This document shows, one piece after another, positions 4,040 to 10,929 of a stretch of 14,387 nt of DNA. Every line of letters starts with the position of its first letter. The first letter of the stretch is position 1. The position numbers and the translations under genes were made by a program. The stretch is from an uncultured Spirochaetales bacterium (lineage in GTDB: Bacteria; Spirochaetota; Spirochaetia; Sphaerochaetales; Sphaerochaetaceae): contig CALFMX010000135.1 of assembly GCA_937902565.1 (NCBI GenBank), forward strand, positions 1-14,387, written 5' to 3'. The notes beneath the pieces are model-generated. The model was not told where the DNA came from. It ran no database searches and was given only the letters and a program-made list of their open reading frames with translations.

Positions 4040-6779
4040 GCGCATGATCACCATCCTGGCCCTCCTCCTGGCTGCCGGCATGCTCTCGGCCTCCCCCTTG
4101 CCGAAGATTGAGGAGCTCATCGAGCACTCATCAAACCCGGTCCTGCTCGTCGATGCCCAGAGCGGCGAGATCCTCATCGCCAATACCCGTGCCCAGCACC
4201 TCTTCTCCATCGATGGGGAGGCGATCACCCACATGCCCCTCAGCGCCTTGATCCCGGTGGGCGATGGGATGGCCATGGACCTCCACAATACGGTCATCCC
4301 CCTCGGCACCCCCCCACTCAACCACCTGGTATCGATCCAACACCTTGAATCGGGATCGAACACCTACTATGCCATCATGCTGCAAAACTGGGAGAGCCAG
4401 CAGAGGCTGCTGGTCCGTAACCGGATCCTCATAATCTTCTCCGTCACGCTGTTGGCAGTCAGCCTCACCTACTTCATCATCTTCATTACCATCCAGATGC
4501 GTACCCTGGGGCAGTCACACAGGGACCAGCAAAAACAGGAGGCGACCCTCGCCCTCTTCCAGCGCTTCCTTGACACCGACCGACGGTTCAGCACCGTCAA
4601 GGATAGCGAGGGGCGCCTGATCTTTGTCAACTCCGCCTTCACCGAGACCCACCGGACCTCCCGCGACGAATTGATCGGCAAGCGCCTGTGTGATCTGATA
4701 GAGGTGAAGATAGCCTCCTCGTTGGACACGATGGACCGGCATATCATTGACACGGGCCAATCCACCGAAATCGTCGAGACCTTCGATGACATGACACTGA
4801 ATATCACCAAATTCCCCCTCACCCTCCCCGATGGGTCGCCCGGTGTCGGGACCTTGGGCAGCGACATCACCGAGCAGATCCGTGTGGAACGGATGCTGAG
4901 GGAGAACCTCAGACGCTCCGCTCTCTTGGCAGAGATGCTCAGTTCGGCCTTCTCATCAGGGGAGTCCCACCTGGAGCGGGGCTTGGACCTTGCCTGCGCC
5001 CTCACCGACAGCACAGCCGCACTCCTCCTGCTCTACGACAAGGATGAAGGGATCCTCTCGATCAGGGGCAGTTGCAGGATCACCACCCCCTACACCGAAC
5101 TGAGCCGGGCCACCACGGCCTTTTTCCTTGAGCGCACAGCAGAGGGACGGGCGATCATCGAGAACAAGACGCCCCAGACAAACCCCCTCGCTTCTGTCCT
5201 CTCCGACCAGCTGAAGACCTTGATCACCGTCCCCTTCTACAACGAGGACAAACTGGGCGGCATCATCCTGCTCTGTGACAACCCATCGGGGTACGACGAC
5301 CAGGATGGCTACCAGGTGCAGCTGCTCTTCAGTGCCCTCCACACCTCGGCGCAGAAGATGCTGAGGGAGGAGGAGCTGAGGGAGGAGGAGCTGAGGGAGA
5401 GCCGCCGGAGCCTGCGCCTGCTCCTCGACTCTACCGCCGAAGGAATCTTTGGCATGGATAGCGAAGGGAAGTGCACCTTCGTCAATGCCAGCACGCTCTC
5501 GCTGCTTGGCTATGAGCGGGAGGATGAGCTGCTCTTCCAGAACGTCCACTCCCTGATCCACCACACAGGATCTGACGGATTGGCACAGAGCAGTGAGGAG
5601 TGCCCAATCCTCTCGACCATCAAGAGCGGTACCGGCCTGGTGATGGAGAATGAGATCTTCTGGCGTAAGGACGGAACCTCATTTGATGTCCTTGCCTACG
5701 CATACCCCCAACTCCAGGACGGCACGATCGTAGGGGCGGTGGTCACCTTCACCGACAACACCGAGCGCAAGTCTGCCCAGGAGAGGATCACCTACCTCAG
5801 CCTCCACGACCAGCTCACCGGTCTCTATAACCGTGCCTACTTCGACCAGGCACTCGCAGAGGCACAGCGAAGGGTGATACTGCCCTACTCGGTCATCGTC
5901 GGCGATGTCAACGGCCTCAAACTCACCAACGATATCTTCGGGCACAGTGCCGGTGACGAACTCCTGGTCACGATAGCGCGGACCCTGTCAATCCACTGCC
6001 CGCCACATGCCACCATAAGCCGGGTGGGCGGTGACGAGTTTGTCATCCTCCTGCCCCACTTCTCCCAGCAGCAATCGGTACAGCTGATGGATCAGATCCG
6101 GGAGAGTATGGAACGAGAGAACATCCTCGGTGGCAGGCAGGCCATAGCCCTGGGGGCGGCAACGAGAAGCTCGGTTGAGGAACCGATGCTGGAAATCTTC
6201 GATCAGGCCGAGGACTGGATGTATCGACAGAAGGTGCTACGCCTCAGGGAGACGCAACACCACCAGCTGCAGGTACTCATCCAGGTGCTCTTTGACAAGG
6301 CGCCGGGCGAGGAGATCCACGCCCTGCGGGTCCAGGCACACGCACTCGCCATCGGGACGATGCTGGGCCTGGACACCGAGACCATGGGCCTCTTGGGCAG
6401 GGCAGCCTACTACCACGACATTGGAAAGCTTGTCCTCGACCCCGACCTGATCGCCACCAAAGGCAGGGAAGCCTCACAGAGGCGCACCTACCAGAGCCAC
6501 GTCAGTGCCGGGTACAGGATTCTCAACACCTTCGAGGAGACGATGGACCTCGCCCCCTATGTGCTCCATCACCATGAGTGGTACAACGGGAAGGGGTATC
6601 TCAAGGGCTTGGCCGGCAAGGAGATCCCCTACCTCTCACGCATCCTTCGCCTCGCCGAGATCTGGGAGCGTGAAGGAGTGGAGTTGAAGGAGAAGGAGTA
6701 CAAGATCCTGACCCTCCAAAGGGTGGCGGGTGTCGAGGCCGACCCTCAGATGGTGGAACGGATCATCGCGTCCCTCTGA
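4032..6779 (+). CDS. Membrane PAS-TM-PAS-GAF-PAS-GGDEF protein with degenerate HD-GYP domain
   Basis: A 915-residue signalling protein. The order is: N-terminal hydrophobic segment (5-20); PAS-like sensor (about 27-120) that would be outside the membrane; transmembrane helix (131-154); PAS (about 175-285); GAF (about 295-440); charged helical linker with LREEE repeats (444-457); PAS (about 458-578); GGDEF (about 585-735); HD domain (about 745-915). The GGDEF motif is intact (VGGDEF, 665-670), as is DVNGLKLTND, so diguanylate cyclase activity is plausible. The RxxD inhibitory site is absent. The HD part keeps HDIGK (795-799) and HHHEW (846-850) but has GYL instead of GYP and lacks the usual later aspartate, so c-di-GMP phosphodiesterase activity is doubtful. 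The ATG at 4032 has GGGAG 7 bases ahead; the open frame extends upstream to 3954 without a good site. Its ligand is unknown. Confidence 0.88.
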   Translation: MGRRMITILALLLAAGMLSASPLPKIEELIEHSSNPVLLVDAQSGEILIANTRAQHLFSIDGEAITHMPLSALIPVGDGMAMDLHNTVIPLGTPPLNHLVSIQHLESGSNTYYAIMLQNWESQQRLLVRNRILIIFSVTLLAVSLTYFIIFITIQMRTLGQSHRDQQKQEATLALFQRFLDTDRRFSTVKDSEGRLIFVNSAFTETHRTSRDELIGKRLCDLIEVKIASSLDTMDRHIIDTGQSTEIVETFDDMTLNITKFPLTLPDGSPGVGTLGSDITEQIRVERMLRENLRRSALLAEMLSSAFSSGESHLERGLDLACALTDSTAALLLLYDKDEGILSIRGSCRITTPYTELSRATTAFFLERTAEGRAIIENKTPQTNPLASVLSDQLKTLITVPFYNEDKLGGIILLCDNPSGYDDQDGYQVQLLFSALHTSAQKMLREEELREEELRESRRSLRLLLDSTAEGIFGMDSEGKCTFVNASTLSLLGYEREDELLFQNVHSLIHHTGSDGLAQSSEECPILSTIKSGTGLVMENEIFWRKDGTSFDVLAYAYPQLQDGTIVGAVVTFTDNTERKSAQERITYLSLHDQLTGLYNRAYFDQALAEAQRRVILPYSVIVGDVNGLKLTNDIFGHSAGDELLVTIARTLSIHCPPHATISRVGGDEFVILLPHFSQQQSVQLMDQIRESMERENILGGRQAIALGAATRSSVEEPMLEIFDQAEDWMYRQKVLRLRETQHHQLQVLIQVLFDKAPGEEIHALRVQAHALAIGTMLGLDTETMGLLGRAAYYHDIGKLVLDPDLIATKGREASQRRTYQSHVSAGYRILNTFEETMDLAPYVLHHHEWYNGKGYLKGLAGKEIPYLSRILRLAEIWEREGVELKEKEYKILTLQRVAGVEADPQMVERIIASL
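5361..5400 (+). repeat. 15-base in-frame tandem repeat in the sensor linker
   Basis: Unit CTGAGGGAGGAGGAG occurs at 5361-5375 and 5376-5390, with a partial third copy at 5391-5400. It encodes LREEE-LREEE-LRE in the helical linker between GAF and the third PAS. Copies are identical at DNA level, suggesting recent duplication. Confidence 0.85.
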
Positions 6780-7409
6780 TCACGCGAGGCTGACAAAGCC
6801 AGCTGCCCGGGTGGTCAGTTCATACCAGGCGGAAAAATCGATGTCGATCTGTACTCCTGCATCGTAGATGGCAAGCTTCACCGGACCATCCTCCCTCTCT
6901 TGGTAGAGGCCGACGACGGTTACCCAGTGCCACGAGTCAAGCCCCTCCACACCCCCTGAACTAAGGTTGAGGAAGGCAACCGGCGCTCCTGCCTCAAGGC
7001 GGCTCGTGATGAAGGTGACCACCTCATCAAAGGCGGGCCTCCGTTCACGGTCCTTGGGAAGGGAGAGGCTGGTCACTGTCCGCCCGATGGCGTGGTCTCT
7101 GAGGTAGCGCTCAAGACCCTTGGTGAAGTGGCTCACCAGATGGACCCCCATGATACCCGGTGTGATGTACTCCCACACCTCCTCCATGAGGGCGACCATC
7201 CCATCCTTATCCGTGACCGCCTTTATGCTCGATCCCGGGTCTGAACGGCCAAGGTAGAGCAAGAGCTGGCTTGCCGTGGTCGGACCACACCCCGCCCTCC
7301 GCTGCCATGAGAGGGGGAACCACTCCTGGTCAGCCCCATAATAGAGGCGGCCCTCCCCGTCGGTAAGGTGGAGGTGCTCAACCTCGCCGAGCATGATCGA
7401 TCGATACAT
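6780..7409 (-). CDS. C39-like (papain-fold) cysteine peptidase, uncharacterised
   Basis: A 209-residue protein with a papain-like active-site layout: Q36 and C41 in WQRRAGCGPTTAS, H161 in DSWHWVTVVGLY, and D183 in AIYDAG. This order and spacing (Q-x4-C, then H, then D/N) matches the Peptidase_C39_2 group, which includes stand-alone proteases and bacteriocin-leader peptidases. There is no signal peptide or membrane helix, so a cytosolic location is inferred. Substrate unknown; no bacteriocin precursor or ABC transporter is seen in the window. It follows the rhodanese gene by 8 bases and is probably co-transcribed. Its stop abuts the convergent GGDEF stop with no base between. The ATG at 7409 has an AGGGG-type site about 7 bases ahead. 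Confidence 0.72.
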   Translation of the reverse strand: MYRSIMLGEVEHLHLTDGEGRLYYGADQEWFPLSWQRRAGCGPTTASQLLLYLGRSDPGSSIKAVTDKDGMVALMEEVWEYITPGIMGVHLVSHFTKGLERYLRDHAIGRTVTSLSLPKDRERRPAFDEVVTFITSRLEAGAPVAFLNLSSGGVEGLDSWHWVTVVGLYQEREDGPVKLAIYDAGVQIDIDFSAWYELTTRAAGFVSLA

Positions 7410-7417
7410 ACGCGCCC

Positions 7418-7819
7418 CTACCTGACCAGATCATCGGTCCAGGAGGAGATGCCACCAAAGTCGTAGACGGTTGTATAGCCGAGATTCAAGAGCTTGACGG
7501 CAGCTTGCTTTGACCGCGCACCGCTGCGGCAGTAGACGATGATGGGGGCGTCAAGGTCATCAAGAGAGGCGGGACGGCTCTCCTTGATCGACTCATTGGG
7601 GATGTTGATCGCACCCTCGATGTGCCCACCGTGGTACTCACCGGGGGTACGCACATCAATGATGATCGCCGAACCATCATCTATCAGGGCTTTGGCCTCC
7701 CCATAGCCAACCGCGCGGTAGGGGGCGGCATCCGGATTCAATGCAGGGCCCCTGCGGGCCTTGAACATCAAGAAGAGGAGCATTACTGCGACCAAGACAA
7801 CGAAAAAAGACTTACTCAT
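7418..7819 (-). CDS. Membrane-anchored single-domain rhodanese
   Basis: A 133-residue protein. Residues 4-19 form an N-terminal hydrophobic anchor followed by KARR, so the domain is probably tethered; with positive residues on both sides, the side of the membrane is uncertain. The rhodanese domain spans about 35-132: IIIDVRTPGEYHGGHIEGAINIP (53-74) is the family signature, and the active-site loop is C97-RSGARS, as in thiosulfate:cyanide or other sulfurtransferases. The catalytic cysteine is intact, so persulfide transfer is plausible; the physiological acceptor is unknown. GAGGAG lies 9 bases before the ATG. It is the first gene of a pair with the C39-like peptidase. Confidence 0.9.
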   Translation of the reverse strand: MSKSFFVVLVAVMLLFLMFKARRGPALNPDAAPYRAVGYGEAKALIDDGSAIIIDVRTPGEYHGGHIEGAINIPNESIKESRPASLDDLDAPIIVYCRSGARSKQAAVKLLNLGYTTVYDFGGISSWTDDLVR

Positions 7820-7839
7820 GTGCTGGGTCTCCTCTTTTC

Positions 7840-7868
7840 AAGATGGTGGTTTGTCCCCCCTTCGTCAA
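7840..7868 (-). promoter_or_regulatory. Possible promoter of the rhodanese-peptidase pair
   Basis: The minus strand has -35 TTGACG (7868-7863), a 17-base spacer and a weak -10 CATCTT (7845-7840). It lies between the upstream terminator and the rhodanese ATG, where a promoter is needed. The leader would be very short. Confidence 0.3.
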
Positions 7869-7879
7869 GGGCAGATCCC

Positions 7880-7905
7880 AAAAAAGCCGGGAGTCCCCTC
7901 CCGGC
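7880..7905 (-). terminator. Rho-independent terminator of the lipoprotein operon
   Basis: Minus-strand arms GCCGGGAG and CTCCCGGC (7905-7898 and 7893-7886) pair perfectly around a 4-base loop, followed by six T (7885-7880). It lies about 20 bases after the last lipoprotein gene and separates it from the rhodanese pair. Confidence 0.92.
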
Positions 7906-7925
7906 TGCCGCTCATCACTCCGCCC

Positions 7926-8462
7926 TCACTCCTCGACGCTATCCAACAATGCATCAAGATACGTTGTCATTGCCTCGGCATTGAGCTTCTCAAGCTCAAA
8001 TTTTCGCTCAAGCTCGAGCGCCTGGCTCTTGTACGCCTCCTTGAGGTTCTTCACCGGGTAGGAGACCAGGACCCAGACCGTATCGTCCGGGGCGGTATAG
8101 CGCTCGACGACCGTGACCCCCCTCAGCCCGATATTCACTGTCTGCACACTGAGGTTCTGGAGCACCTCAAGGATCTGGCGAGTACGCAACGTCTCACCCG
8201 CCTCCTCGATGAAGGTCACCAGGGCGTTGTCGACGTTGGTCGAAGCCCACCGCCCAACCGCATCCTTGGCAGCGCTCTCTGCGCGCAATTGGCTGAGCTG
8301 CGGTGTGGACTGCTTCGCACTGGCAACCTCATAGTGGGTGCTCTTGGTGGACTTGGGGGTGTGGGTCGTCCAGTATGGCGACCCATCGGGGTTTGTCTTC
8401 GGGGTGGCACAGCCGACCAAGAGGGCCACTGCCACGACTATGATCAATGCAGTTCGTTTCAT
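7926..8462 (-). CDS. LPP20-family lipoprotein, second tandem paralogue
   Basis: A 178-residue lipoprotein. A signal peptide with lipobox LVGC leads to the lipidated C18 (LLVGC|ATPK). The mature part resembles LPP20-family lipoproteins: a helical AAKDAVGRWASTNVDNALVTF segment, then GVTVVERYTAPDDTVWVLVSYPVKNLKEAYKS. It aligns with the upstream neighbour (8506-9078) through W-x-S-T-x-V, GVTxxE and VWVL, so the two probably arose by tandem duplication. An LPP20 fold is usually outer-membrane associated; function here is unknown. The ATG at 8462 is 5 bases after AAGGAG; a second ATG and a GTG just upstream are too close to it. It is the last gene of the operon, before a strong terminator. Confidence 0.8.
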   Translation of the reverse strand: MKRTALIIVVAVALLVGCATPKTNPDGSPYWTTHTPKSTKSTHYEVASAKQSTPQLSQLRAESAAKDAVGRWASTNVDNALVTFIEEAGETLRTRQILEVLQNLSVQTVNIGLRGVTVVERYTAPDDTVWVLVSYPVKNLKEAYKSQALELERKFELEKLNAEAMTTYLDALLDSVEE

Positions 8463-8505
8463 CATCACTCCTTCTTCAGGACAACCTGGATGCCCGGTCG
8501 TGCTA

Positions 8506-9078
8506 TCAGATCCCCTTCAAGAGGTTGGCGAAGGCGTCCTTCATCTTCGCATTGGCCGCCGCTGCCGCCTCACTCTCGGTAAACGCCTCGACAACCGCTT
8601 CGGCGGCAGGCTCAAAGCTCTGCTCTACGTTAGCCAGGGGGATGGAACAGAGGACCCAGACGCCACCGTCACCGTCGACCCATATCTCCTCAGTGGTCAC
8701 GCCACTGAGCGTCGCTTCGGCTACCTGCTGGCTCACCACCTCCATCGCGTCGAGTGCCTGGCGGTTATCCCCGCTTCCAGCATCATTGAGGTAGGTGACC
8801 ACCACCTCCTTCACGCTGGTGCTGACCCACTCGGCGATCTTGTTCTTCGCCTCGACGGTCGCACGCTTGATGGAGGTCTGCTTGTCACTCATCTTGCCAT
8901 ACCCACTCTCAAAGTGCCTATCATCCCCACTCACCGTCTTGTAGACCCACTCCGGTTGGGCAATCCCCTCCGCCCCGATGATTTGGGGGCGCTTGGCCTC
9001 ACTGGCCGCCTTGGTGGCACAGCCACCCAATGCAAACACCACTACCAGCACTATCGCCAATAAATGCCATCTCTTCAT
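8506..9078 (-). CDS. LPP20-family lipoprotein, first tandem paralogue
   Basis: A 190-residue lipoprotein with signal peptide and lipobox LGGC; lipidated residue C20 (ALGGC|ATKA). The mature domain includes QPEWVYKTVSGDDRHFESGYGKM, KNKIAEWVSTSVKEVVVTYL and GVTTEEIWVDGDGGVWVLCS, an LPP20-like pattern shared with the downstream paralogue. The last 40 residues are alanine- and glutamate-rich and probably helical. GGAGGG 7 bases before the ATG at 9078 decides the start over an upstream ATG. It follows the 340-residue lipoprotein gene by 17 bases. LPP20 proteins are known as surface or flagellar-associated lipoproteins in other bacteria; no such role can be read from this context. Confidence 0.8.
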   Translation of the reverse strand: MKRWHLLAIVLVVVFALGGCATKAASEAKRPQIIGAEGIAQPEWVYKTVSGDDRHFESGYGKMSDKQTSIKRATVEAKNKIAEWVSTSVKEVVVTYLNDAGSGDNRQALDAMEVVSQQVAEATLSGVTTEEIWVDGDGGVWVLCSIPLANVEQSFEPAAEAVVEAFTESEAAAAANAKMKDAFANLLKGI

Positions 9079-9095
9079 ATCAACACCCTCCATTA

Positions 9096-10118
9096 TCATT
9101 GCGTTGCAAGGTCTTGCAGCAATCGTGCAAGGAATTCCGATACGCCGTCACTTGCGGCGGTACGTTGCGCCCGCGCCCACGCCTCACCAGAGCCGAGGGC
9201 AGCCTCCCTCCCCCCACTGGAATGGGAGAAGTAGACTATCGAATCCCCTCCCAGCTGGCTATTGAGATTGTAGCGTACATAGTGGTAGGGACTCTTCTCC
9301 ATCACCACCTCCTCGGCGCTGTACACTACCTGCAGGTGATAGGCACCATGGTCGTGGACCGTGGCAAAGCCCAGACCCTGCAGAGCCGCCTCAAAGGCGG
9401 CTCTCAGCAGCGCCCGTGCGCTCTCCGGGGCATCGAGCTCGATGTCGACGGTGATCGTCGAGGCGAGTGCGCGCAGCTCTTGGCTGATCGGCAGCACCAC
9501 CTGGGCCTGGCTCTTGCCGGTCAGGACCTGGATCTGGTCCAAGAATCCCTGTTCTATCTGCCCTAGGCCCAGCTCCTCCAACAAGAGCACATATTGGGCA
9601 AGCCGGTCACCGGTCATGAGGCGTCTGGTGCGCAACGCACTCCTCTGGAGGGCAAGCTGCTGGACCTCACCCCTATAGAGTTCGACGCTCTTTGCACGGT
9701 TCATCACCACCCGGGCGTGAACACGGGCAAGGGGGTCGGTATAGACGTTTGCCACCTCACTGGCGATGAGGGCATCGGTGGTGCTGCTCACCCGTCCCAT
9801 CTCCAGCATCTCGGCAGCCTGGGTGAAGGTGCTCTGTCCCGCCTCATCAGTGGTACTGGTCGAGTAGGTGGTCAGCTCGGTAACTGAGCGGACCTCGCTC
9901 TTGAAGATCTGGCTCAATGCCGAGCGGGCCGCATCGACAGCCTGCTCGCGGGTCGAACCCGATCCCACCGCCACCAGATACTCCGCCTCGCTGTAGCTCT
10001 TGTCGTAGGGCCGGTCCAGCCACGACGGAGGTGAGGTGGTACCGGTCGAGGTAGCACACCCTGAGAGGAGGAGGAGGAGGAGAAGAGAGAGGGTGATGGG
10101 TACAACGGTCCGTCTCAC
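9096..10118 (-). CDS. Large lipoprotein with LPP20-like N-terminal domain
   Basis: A 340-residue lipoprotein. A GTG start at 10118 is chosen because it follows TAGGAG, which contains the stop codon of the upstream lpoB-like gene, by 8 bases; the open frame upstream lies inside that gene. The signal peptide has a run of seven leucines and lipobox LSGC (C21). The mature N-terminus, PPSWLDRP...YLVAVGSGSTREQAVDAARSAL, is LPP20-like (about residues 30-150). The second half (about 200-340) has alternating helical and strand character and is not recognised. The overlap of ribosome site and stop codon indicates tight co-translation with the LpoB-like protein, hinting at a shared complex. A function is not assigned. 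Confidence 0.78.
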   Translation of the reverse strand: MRRTVVPITLSLLLLLLLSGCATSTGTTSPPSWLDRPYDKSYSEAEYLVAVGSGSTREQAVDAARSALSQIFKSEVRSVTELTTYSTSTTDEAGQSTFTQAAEMLEMGRVSSTTDALIASEVANVYTDPLARVHARVVMNRAKSVELYRGEVQQLALQRSALRTRRLMTGDRLAQYVLLLEELGLGQIEQGFLDQIQVLTGKSQAQVVLPISQELRALASTITVDIELDAPESARALLRAAFEAALQGLGFATVHDHGAYHLQVVYSAEEVVMEKSPYHYVRYNLNSQLGGDSIVYFSHSSGGREAALGSGEAWARAQRTAASDGVSEFLARLLQDLATQ

Positions 10119-10129
10119 AGCTTGGGCTC

Positions 10130-10729
10130 CTAAAACTTGTACTTGGGCTGCTTGATGAGCTTCTTGATCGTCTCCTCGCCCACCCACACTTTCCGGTTGG
10201 TCTCGATGTCGATCAACTCAGCACTGACATAGTAGGTGCGTACCATCTGGTTGCCGCTCTGGTCGAGGTTGGTACGAACCGCCCCCTGGAGGAGGAAGTC
10301 GGCACCAATCTCCTTGCCCAGTGCCTTTGCCGTCTCCTCACTGGCAAAGTACTGCTGCTCATCCCGCTCCTCGCGCACCGAGGCGCGGAAGTTCTGGTCG
10401 GCGACCATATCGACCAGGCCTGAGTTTACCAGCTCCATCTCATAGCGCTTGGTGATGATCGAGGTGTCGATGTGCTCACTGCTCCGATTGAGGAAGGAGC
10501 CGACGATGACCACCGGTCGCTTGCCCGGGTGGTCCATGCGATAGGATTTGATCCACCCCGCCGACAGGGATGAGTCTACCAAGGCCTTGGAGACCAAGCG
10601 GATATCGGTGTCATTCCATGTTCCACTGACGTCGATATCGGTGTCGGCAGAGAGGCGATTGACGCTCACTGTGCTCTGACAGGAGAAGAGCAGGGGGATG
10701 ACCAACAAAAGAAGAAGGAGTCGCTTCAT
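10130..10729 (-). CDS. LpoB/CsgG-like lipoprotein
   Basis: A 199-residue lipoprotein with lipobox LFSC; lipidated residue C17. The mature part follows the LpoB-type pattern (COG3417): NDTDIRLVSKALVDSSL near residue 38, then RPVVIVGSFLNRSSEHIDTS, the adjacent IITKRYEMELVNSGLVDMV, KALGKEIGADFLLQGAV, and the closing ELIDIETNRKVWVGEETIKK. In E. coli, LpoB reaches from the outer membrane to activate PBP1b, but the wider CsgG-like family has other envelope roles, so PBP activation is not implied. AGGAGA lies 6 bases before the ATG. It is the first gene of a four-gene lipoprotein operon, transcribed divergently from another lipoprotein gene. Confidence 0.82.
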   Translation of the reverse strand: MKRLLLLLLVIPLLFSCQSTVSVNRLSADTDIDVSGTWNDTDIRLVSKALVDSSLSAGWIKSYRMDHPGKRPVVIVGSFLNRSSEHIDTSIITKRYEMELVNSGLVDMVADQNFRASVREERDEQQYFASEETAKALGKEIGADFLLQGAVRTNLDQSGNQMVRTYYVSAELIDIETNRKVWVGEETIKKLIKQPKYKF

Positions 10730-10764
10730 GATTCTCTCCTACAAGATTCGATGGATGCATGCCC

Positions 10765-10793
10765 ATTCTAGCAGAGAACGGGACCTATGTATA
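10765..10793 (-). promoter_or_regulatory. Promoter of the lipoprotein operon
   Basis: The minus strand has -35 TATACA (10793-10788), a 17-base spacer and -10 TAGAAT (10770-10765). Transcription would start about 30 bases before the ATG at 10729. Confidence 0.5.
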
Positions 10794-10823
10794 ACAAAAA
10801 CGGTTTCGGTGAGGCGATAGTTA

Positions 10824-10855
10824 CAACAGGGAGGCACCGCCCTGCCTGTGGTTGC
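10824..10855. repeat. Overlapping inverted repeats between divergent lipoprotein genes
   Basis: CAGGG (10827-10831) pairs with CCCTG (10840-10844); AGGCA (10832-10836) can instead pair with TGCCT (10843-10847). Flanking CAAC and GTTG extend the symmetry imperfectly. It lies centrally between the two opposed promoters and could be a shared operator. Confidence 0.35.
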
Positions 10856-10878
10856 TGATACCCCTAACTCTATTTCAA

Positions 10879-10907
10879 TTGCACCCCTATCCTATCGATG
10901 ATACATT
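10879..10907 (+). promoter_or_regulatory. Possible promoter of the COG3014-like lipoprotein gene
   Basis: A weak -35 TTGCAC (10879-10884), 17-base spacer and -10 TACATT (10902-10907). Its start would lie about 15 bases before the ATG at 10930, just ahead of the AAAGGA ribosome site. Confidence 0.35.
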
Positions 10908-10929
10908 TATCCCGTAAAGGACGGAACGG

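Noticed and set aside
7761..8582. A 273-codon plus-strand ORF
   Set aside because: Crosses a minus-strand terminator and is antisense to a lipoprotein gene with a clear signal peptide; no motif or ribosome site.
10055..10090. A GGA/CTC triplet run as a phase-variation tract
   Set aside because: It encodes leucines of a signal peptide. Triplet changes would keep the frame and only alter hydrophobic length, so there is no sign of an on/off switch.
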